A stretch of 64,000 nucleotides of DNA from the NCBI GenBank assembly GCA_028554755.1, contig JAPTOF010000006.1, positions 14,383,001 through 14,447,000 on the forward strand, given 5' to 3'. The notes beneath the pieces are model-generated. The model worked only from the letters and a program-made list of their open reading frames with translations. It was not told the DNA's origin and searched no databases. Numbering within the stretch: position 1 is the stretch's first letter; each line of letters starts with the position of its first letter. The stretch is from Cordia subcordata (lineage: Eukaryota > Streptophyta > Magnoliopsida > Boraginales > Cordiaceae). This document shows, one piece after another, positions 58,336-64,000 of this stretch. The position numbers were made by a program, and so were the translations under genes.

Positions 58336-60060
58336 CAAATAAATAAATAAATCATAAACAACACTTTAACTAATAATTTTAATCAAACAAGTCATAAATT
58401 GTTTTTTAAACGAACAGCAAAGCTAAATACGACTGAGCTTCAACATGACTAAGCTATGACTAAGCTAAGGATAAAACTACAAAGAGCTAAGATAGATGAT
58501 AAAGATTGGTGGTTCTGAAACCTGTTTCTTTTGGTCGTCATCCAACTTTTATAGATGTTTTACCTTGAAATTTCTCAATAGACTTCAACTCTAGAACTTC
58601 CTCTAGTTGTTGAAGTTTTGAACGAGTCCTCTCCTTGGCCTTTGCTCTTCAGTTGGCAAGGCATGATCTTATTTAACTTGATCTCTCCTTATTTGAATTT
58701 AATCACGCATACTGCACATGATAACTTATTTTCCAGGCCGAAAGTCAACCACTGTGCTTCTCTTGGCCGTGGGTTTGGCCTTTAAGTCCCTTACTATCCT
58801 TGTCCTCAAACCTTTTTATGTGGCCTTGAAGCTGATGCTATGCAAATTTTAGGTGTAAACAAATTGCAATTAGCATCAAGTAAGTATCACATTTTGACAT
58901 ATAACCTAATAATTCAAGTTGCGGTATGGAGGAAATAAGTCACATCTAGCATGCTTTCTCCTTAAGTTACTTGTAGAAAATTGGACTTCTTCACATGGAA
59001 TTGTCATTATCAGAACATCCTAGAACCTTCTTTTTCATTTTTTTCTGAATATGGTTTCGAGACACCTCGAACTACGTTGATCTGATTTTGCCTTATAAAA
59101 TTTGACTAGCATTATCATTTCTTATTACTTCTTCCTTAACCCATATGCTATAAAAATTTTATAATTTTCCAAGTTATTTAGTCCATAATATAGTGATCTT
59201 ATTATCTTTGTAGAAGAAGAATTAACACTACCATAAAAGATTGAAGCACTTTAATATAAACACATCTTTCTTAATTTAATAAAACTAGATGCTCCTTAGT
59301 TTGAATAATAAGATTATATCACCTTTCTTAATTTATTATGTCCTTATTTTCTAATTATTGTTCCTTTATATATATATAAGTAATATATATATATATATAT
59401 ATATATATTACTTATAAAGCAGAAAAGTTAGTTTAATCATTAAACTATAACATAAATAGTCATGTACTCACTTTAATCTAGATGAACCAAATTGATGGTT
59501 GTTTAATCATTAAATTATAACATCGACAGTCATGTACTCACTTTAATCTAAATGAACCAAATTGATGGTTCTTGTGTTTAGTAAGAAAACACAATTGACA
59601 TATAAATTTAGAATTTAAAGTTATTTCCCATGTAGACATTTCTATTTTATCATATATCTAAAACAATAAGTCATAGAAGAATAAGGATTAGATAATCTAT
59701 GAAGATTTTTCATTACAATAGGATGAGCATGTAGTATCTCGTCCAGTTATAAAAACTCATAAAGTCTTAAACATGTTTAAATTTGTAGTCTAGTGATTCA
59801 TAAGAATGGTCACACACTTTATCACTAATGGAGCATTCTTAGTTACATAATAGGATTCTTTACATTACAGGATTCTTCTCTTGGCAAATTACTCATGACA
59901 CAAGCCAAGAAGTCATACTCTATTAATTCTATTTACTCTTGCCATCTACTTAGTTAATCACAACTTAAAGAGTGCTATTAACTCTTAAAGATTCTTCTTC
60001 TACTCTTTCTTTAGACTACAGAATTTTAAACTCTTAATAGATGCTAACCAATACAAATAT
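58336..60060. other. Intergenic with local repeats
   Basis: No gene recognised. 59,431-59,570 is a clean two-unit tandem repeat of 70 bases (GTTTAATCATTAAA...TTGATGGTT). 59,376-59,418 is a palindromic (AT)n block bounded by ATAAGTAAT and ATTACTTAT. 58,333-58,352 is an AAAT repeat. Confidence 0.6.
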
Positions 60061-63000
60061 GTATTAGCACAAATGGTGTCATGCCCCCAACTTTACACTC
60101 AAAATATTTGAGAAACGAGACCTCACGTACTTAGAAAGGGGACCCTACCTAAGCCCGCAAGGCTTCAAAGAGTTCAAAATCACCATTAAAAGCTAATAAC
60201 AATCTTGTTAAATAGATTACAATTCATAAATCTCCAAATTTACAAAATATTGTCGATTCCAAAATACTAAAAGAAAAGGTTAAATCTTAGCTCAGAAACA
60301 GTTCTAAAAACCAAGTGAGCTAAACTCGTATTTCCTTATCAAACAGTTATAAAAGGCTCTTCTCCTAAAAGGACTCTATTTCTCCTTTTCTGCAAAATAT
60401 ATTAATAAAAAATAATAAGCATATAACTCAGTAAGAGGGTCTTTTCTTATAAAATAGTTTGGGACCTTATATCAATAATCTTTTTCAAATATTAAGATAA
60501 GATATGTAATACATAAAAAAAGCAAATGATAGTTTATGTGCAATATATTAATTGTTCAAAAGACAAAACCTTATATTAATTGACTAATTATTTAAAATGA
60601 GACAAAATGTGTGTCAAACACAAAATTACAAACCAAATTAATTTTTATCAAAATACAAGGAAGGATGTGATCATGGCATAGCAATACGAAAAGTAGTTCA
60701 TTTTGCCCAACCATCAAAGGCGAGTAGGATATCTTTAATAAATAGCGTACTACACAATACAAAAACAAAGACGTTGTACAATCGCCACTAATGCAAGAGT
60801 CACAATAACAGGAATAATTTGCCAATTAGAATCGCAACCTAGATGTTATACTGAAATATAATAAGCCCAAAAATTTCAAAACCTTTCTTTAAGGAGTTCG
60901 AAGATCACAATTTGACTTACAATGAAATAATTTTTCAATACACATCCTCAATAACTTTGGTTCCATGTTTATCTTGAAAATATTCTATGGAATTGTCATG
61001 TGCATAATAAGCTTTTCCTATTCTTTTTGTAAAGAATATAAAATTGATTTTGCTTAGTGAAATATGTATTTACCAAGGATTTCTACAATAGTTTTAAGCA
61101 AAAGTTTCAAAATATAGTTGAAGCAATTCTAAAAGTATTTTAGTAACATAAATACATATATCTAAGGGTTATATTGAAAAGGGAAGTCTCAACTTACCTG
61201 TATATAGAATTGTCACATTTTTGGTCTCAATGAAAGGTATCTAAAGATATACTATTATAATTCTATCATGTGGAGATCACTTATAGTACCGAAACTTATA
61301 TTTCAGTAATCTATTTTAACCATGTACCATGAGTAAACTATTATCTTTTATGTTGAAATATATATATCCTACCATTCCAAGTATCAAAATGATTTATAAA
61401 GCCACCCTTAATCACCCGTTATAGAATTCCAAAAGCCTTCAAATTAGCGACCATCAAAACACTCATCAAATGCATGACTTCTCTCTATTGTATAGGTTAA
61501 CAATTCCTAGATTATTACCACCAATAAATAATTTCAATTACAACTCTTCCAATTCTTTGGATTTCTACCAATCAATAACTCCAATTACAACTCTTTCAAT
61601 TCTATAGATTTCAATTACAACTCTATCATTTTATTTATTTATTTTCCATATAGAAATATACGGGCTATTATAGATGGACAGAGTGAAGTTCGGAAATTGC
61701 ATTTAGTTTTGACATGCAGAGTTAGACTACCTCTTCCATCACAAGGATAATTAGAAGGAGTTTATATATATGACCCAAAATCTAAAACAATGAGATCACA
61801 GAACTATATTAAGATGAAGGCATATGTACATCTTCTCATGCATAATAAAAAAAAATGAATAAATAAACAAATACTCAAAAGAGAATATGTAGATTTCTTT
61901 CTTGATTAGGAATACATGATCATTTTTTGTAACATATGATTGGTCTCAAAAGAGGAAAAAAGTGCAATAAGTTCACAAACAATGGAACAGAGAACGTCAG
62001 GAACAATCTATGACCAAGAAATATTTATCAAAGAAGTATCTTCATCATATACAAATGTTTAACACACTATGGAAGGTCAAAAATGCCATAAAGGACAAAG
62101 TTGTTAGATCATACGTGAATCAGATAATAATGGAAAATTCTGACTATTCAAATGTTGAGTATCCAATGAATTTTTTGAATATATTAATTAGCTACCAATA
62201 GCAAGTGACCAAAATAGGGGATTGAAAATAACAAAATATGTTGAGAGACAATACCTTTAGTAGATTTAAGTATAATTTGGTCCTATATGGGTAAAAGTTA
62301 TGTTAATCATTTGGCTATTAATTAAACTACTTTCCATTGGAAAGTGGAACTCAAAGGATGATTCATGTATTCACATGATTTGTTCCTATTGGAATTTTCT
62401 TCTCATTTTTGGGCAACAAAATTATCAGTTAACTGATGTACTAGAGATTAAAGAAAGGCAATAGCAAAATAATTTTGAGACCAACTGAAGTTCACATTAC
62501 AAAACGATCTAGCCCAGAACCTCATAAATCAATAAAGGACTAAGGGGGACTTTAGAGGAGCAACAGATAAGATTTATGAATAAGGGATGATAGCAATTGT
62601 GTCTTAGATGCAAGAATACTGTAATTCTCTTAAGACTATAGTAATTTAACCATTGCACATTAGAGAAGGCACAAGACTTCCAGGGACATTCACAAGATAA
62701 TTTATTTGAAATCATTTTAGGGAAGGGAAAAAGTGAAAGTGAAACAGCTTTATAAAGGAAAATGAGTAAGGTTCACTCTTAAAAAATATAAAGCTGCCAT
62801 AGAACTTTAAAAGAATGATAATTGATTATAAATAAGTGGTATTAGTTTATCAATGGAATTCTAATAGTCAGTATAACTTCTCCATTATCAACATGCTAAA
62901 GTTATAGAGTCAATTAATTATACTAACCATATATATTACGGGGTAAAGATTTGGCAACAAAATTTAGCACCAAAGTTATGCTTGACTAATAGTTCATCTA

Positions 63001-64000
63001 AATTGGAAAAGAATGAAAGATTATACATAAAATATCAAATCAAAGTATCATAATTAGATTATTATGGGACTAGGATTCCATAATAGTGAAGGTGTATAGT
63101 GGATAAATTGATGGTTGCAATAACAAGGCTATTAAACTAATGGGACTAGAATGGCATTGAAAAGATGAATGAAATGGGAAGAGAAGTAAAAGAAAGAAAT
63201 AAGGAGGAAATATTCCACTTACAAGAAACCATATGTGTTACACAACATACACACATCAATAATAGCTCTTTACCAACATTTAATATACACTTATATACTT
63301 GTAATTTAGCCCACCTATTGCACTAAAGCAACTCACAATTGTATCTAATTAGATGGCCTGTTTAAGCATCGACTAAGATAACATATCAATTTTAATATCC
63401 TACAAATCTATTAGATTAGTTTAGTTTAGTTTAGTTTATAAGTACATTAAACTCCATCAATCTAATTCTAAACATATATGGTCATAAATTTTGTATGTAG
63501 TGTGATGTGTGTTTTAACCCATAAGCGTGCGGATCGTTCGTGGTATAGTGGCTACGAGTGCAAGTATTATCTCCATAGAGAGGCTCCTTAGTTTGGTCTC
63601 TACGTACTTGTATGTTGGAGAGTAGCTACATGCGTGAAGTTGCTTTCTTTAGAGCAAAAGGACACTCGGGACAACAAAAAATAAACCTAAAATATGGTGG
63701 AACTTAAGATGCCAGACTAAGGAATGGAAGCCCAACAATGTAGAAGAGGACCTAGGGTGATCGCGTTGCAACAAGACTCGGGTTATAATAACGAATTAAG
63801 TCTACCTATGGCTTGATTGTTCTATCAAGGACCATAACTAATTATCCTTATTTTCTCCCAATTGTAGGTGGACTCCTATCCCTAAGCGTCAACTCTTGGT
63901 AGCATAGGATTCTCTAAGCCAATTGTAGTTTTCGGGCTTAATTAACTAAGTTTTCTCGTCGGACCTCATTAACTAATGTTATTATCCACTAGGACTCGGT
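60061..64000. other. Intergenic, probably decayed transposon DNA
   Basis: No ORF with recognisable motifs. 60,070-60,380 (GTGTCATGCCCCCAAC...) and 63,500-64,000 (GCGTGCGGATCGTTCGTGGT...) are less AT-rich and read like degraded retrotransposon non-coding DNA, but no domains or LTR pair were found. (TTTAG)4 occurs at about 63,417-63,436. Confidence 0.4.

Noticed and set aside
60592..60825. 77-codon minus ORF with several cysteines (CYCDSCISGDC)
   Set aside because: No signal peptide or known cysteine pattern, no splice or promoter context; probably chance.

Overview
This window is AT-rich nuclear DNA from a flowering plant, most likely a eudicot. The evidence is two spliced plant genes with typical GT-AG introns (an NF-YA transcription factor and an ataxin-2-like CID protein), plant-type transposons (Ty1/copia, hAT, Mutator-type MITEs, a tRNA-derived SINE, FAR1-type transposase relatives) and an inserted piece of chloroplast DNA. 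Long ORFs are absent because the real genes have short exons and most other coding sequence is decayed transposon.

Layout. 1-4,400: the edge of a broken FAR1-domain gene (minus), a degenerate ~115-bp tandem array and repeat copy A (2,140-2,975). 4,366-4,752: a small intronless gene for a secreted glycine-rich protein. 5,217-11,740: nested repeats, namely a short LTR element with a gag remnant, then repeat copy B, which is split by a 3.5-kb LTR element and again by a SINE with a 22-bp target duplication. 13,020-15,170: a decayed FAR1/FHY3-type gene (plus). 15,761-17,900: a Mutator-type MITE and RNase H remnants of a LINE.

17,950-24,950: the NF-YA gene (minus). Five coding exons give 338 codons. 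A miR169-complementary site lies in the 3' UTR, and a 5' UTR intron lies behind an exon carrying small uORFs. 25,600-31,200: LINE RNase H remnant, a minisatellite split by an LTR element that itself contains 282 bp of chloroplast rpl16-rpl14 DNA, then a copia pol remnant with its own insertion. 31,380-38,900: a gene-free tract rich in MITEs, including three more members of the Mutator-type family with 9-bp target duplications.

39,500-47,350: an ataxin-2/CID4-like gene (minus). Ten coding exons fit in phase and add up to 533 codons, but only if a one-base shift in a homopolymer of the first coding exon is discounted. One intron also lacks an AG acceptor. Its 5' intron holds a copia gag fragment and a MITE. 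47,677-58,330: a complete-boundary 10.65-kb copia element (minus) with a GAAAT target duplication. A 4.47-kb hAT element (52,828-57,298) sits in its gag gene, and that hAT carries a captured class-3 lipase fragment besides its broken transposase. 58,336-64,000: no gene recognised.

The two host genes are unrelated in function: one is a CCAAT-box transcription factor subunit under miR169 control, the other a poly(A)-binding-protein-interacting RNA regulator. They are read in the same direction and are separated by a transposon-filled interval. I found no convincing new gene system. The most informative features are the nested insertion histories, the gene capture inside the hAT element and the two apparent lesions in the CID gene.
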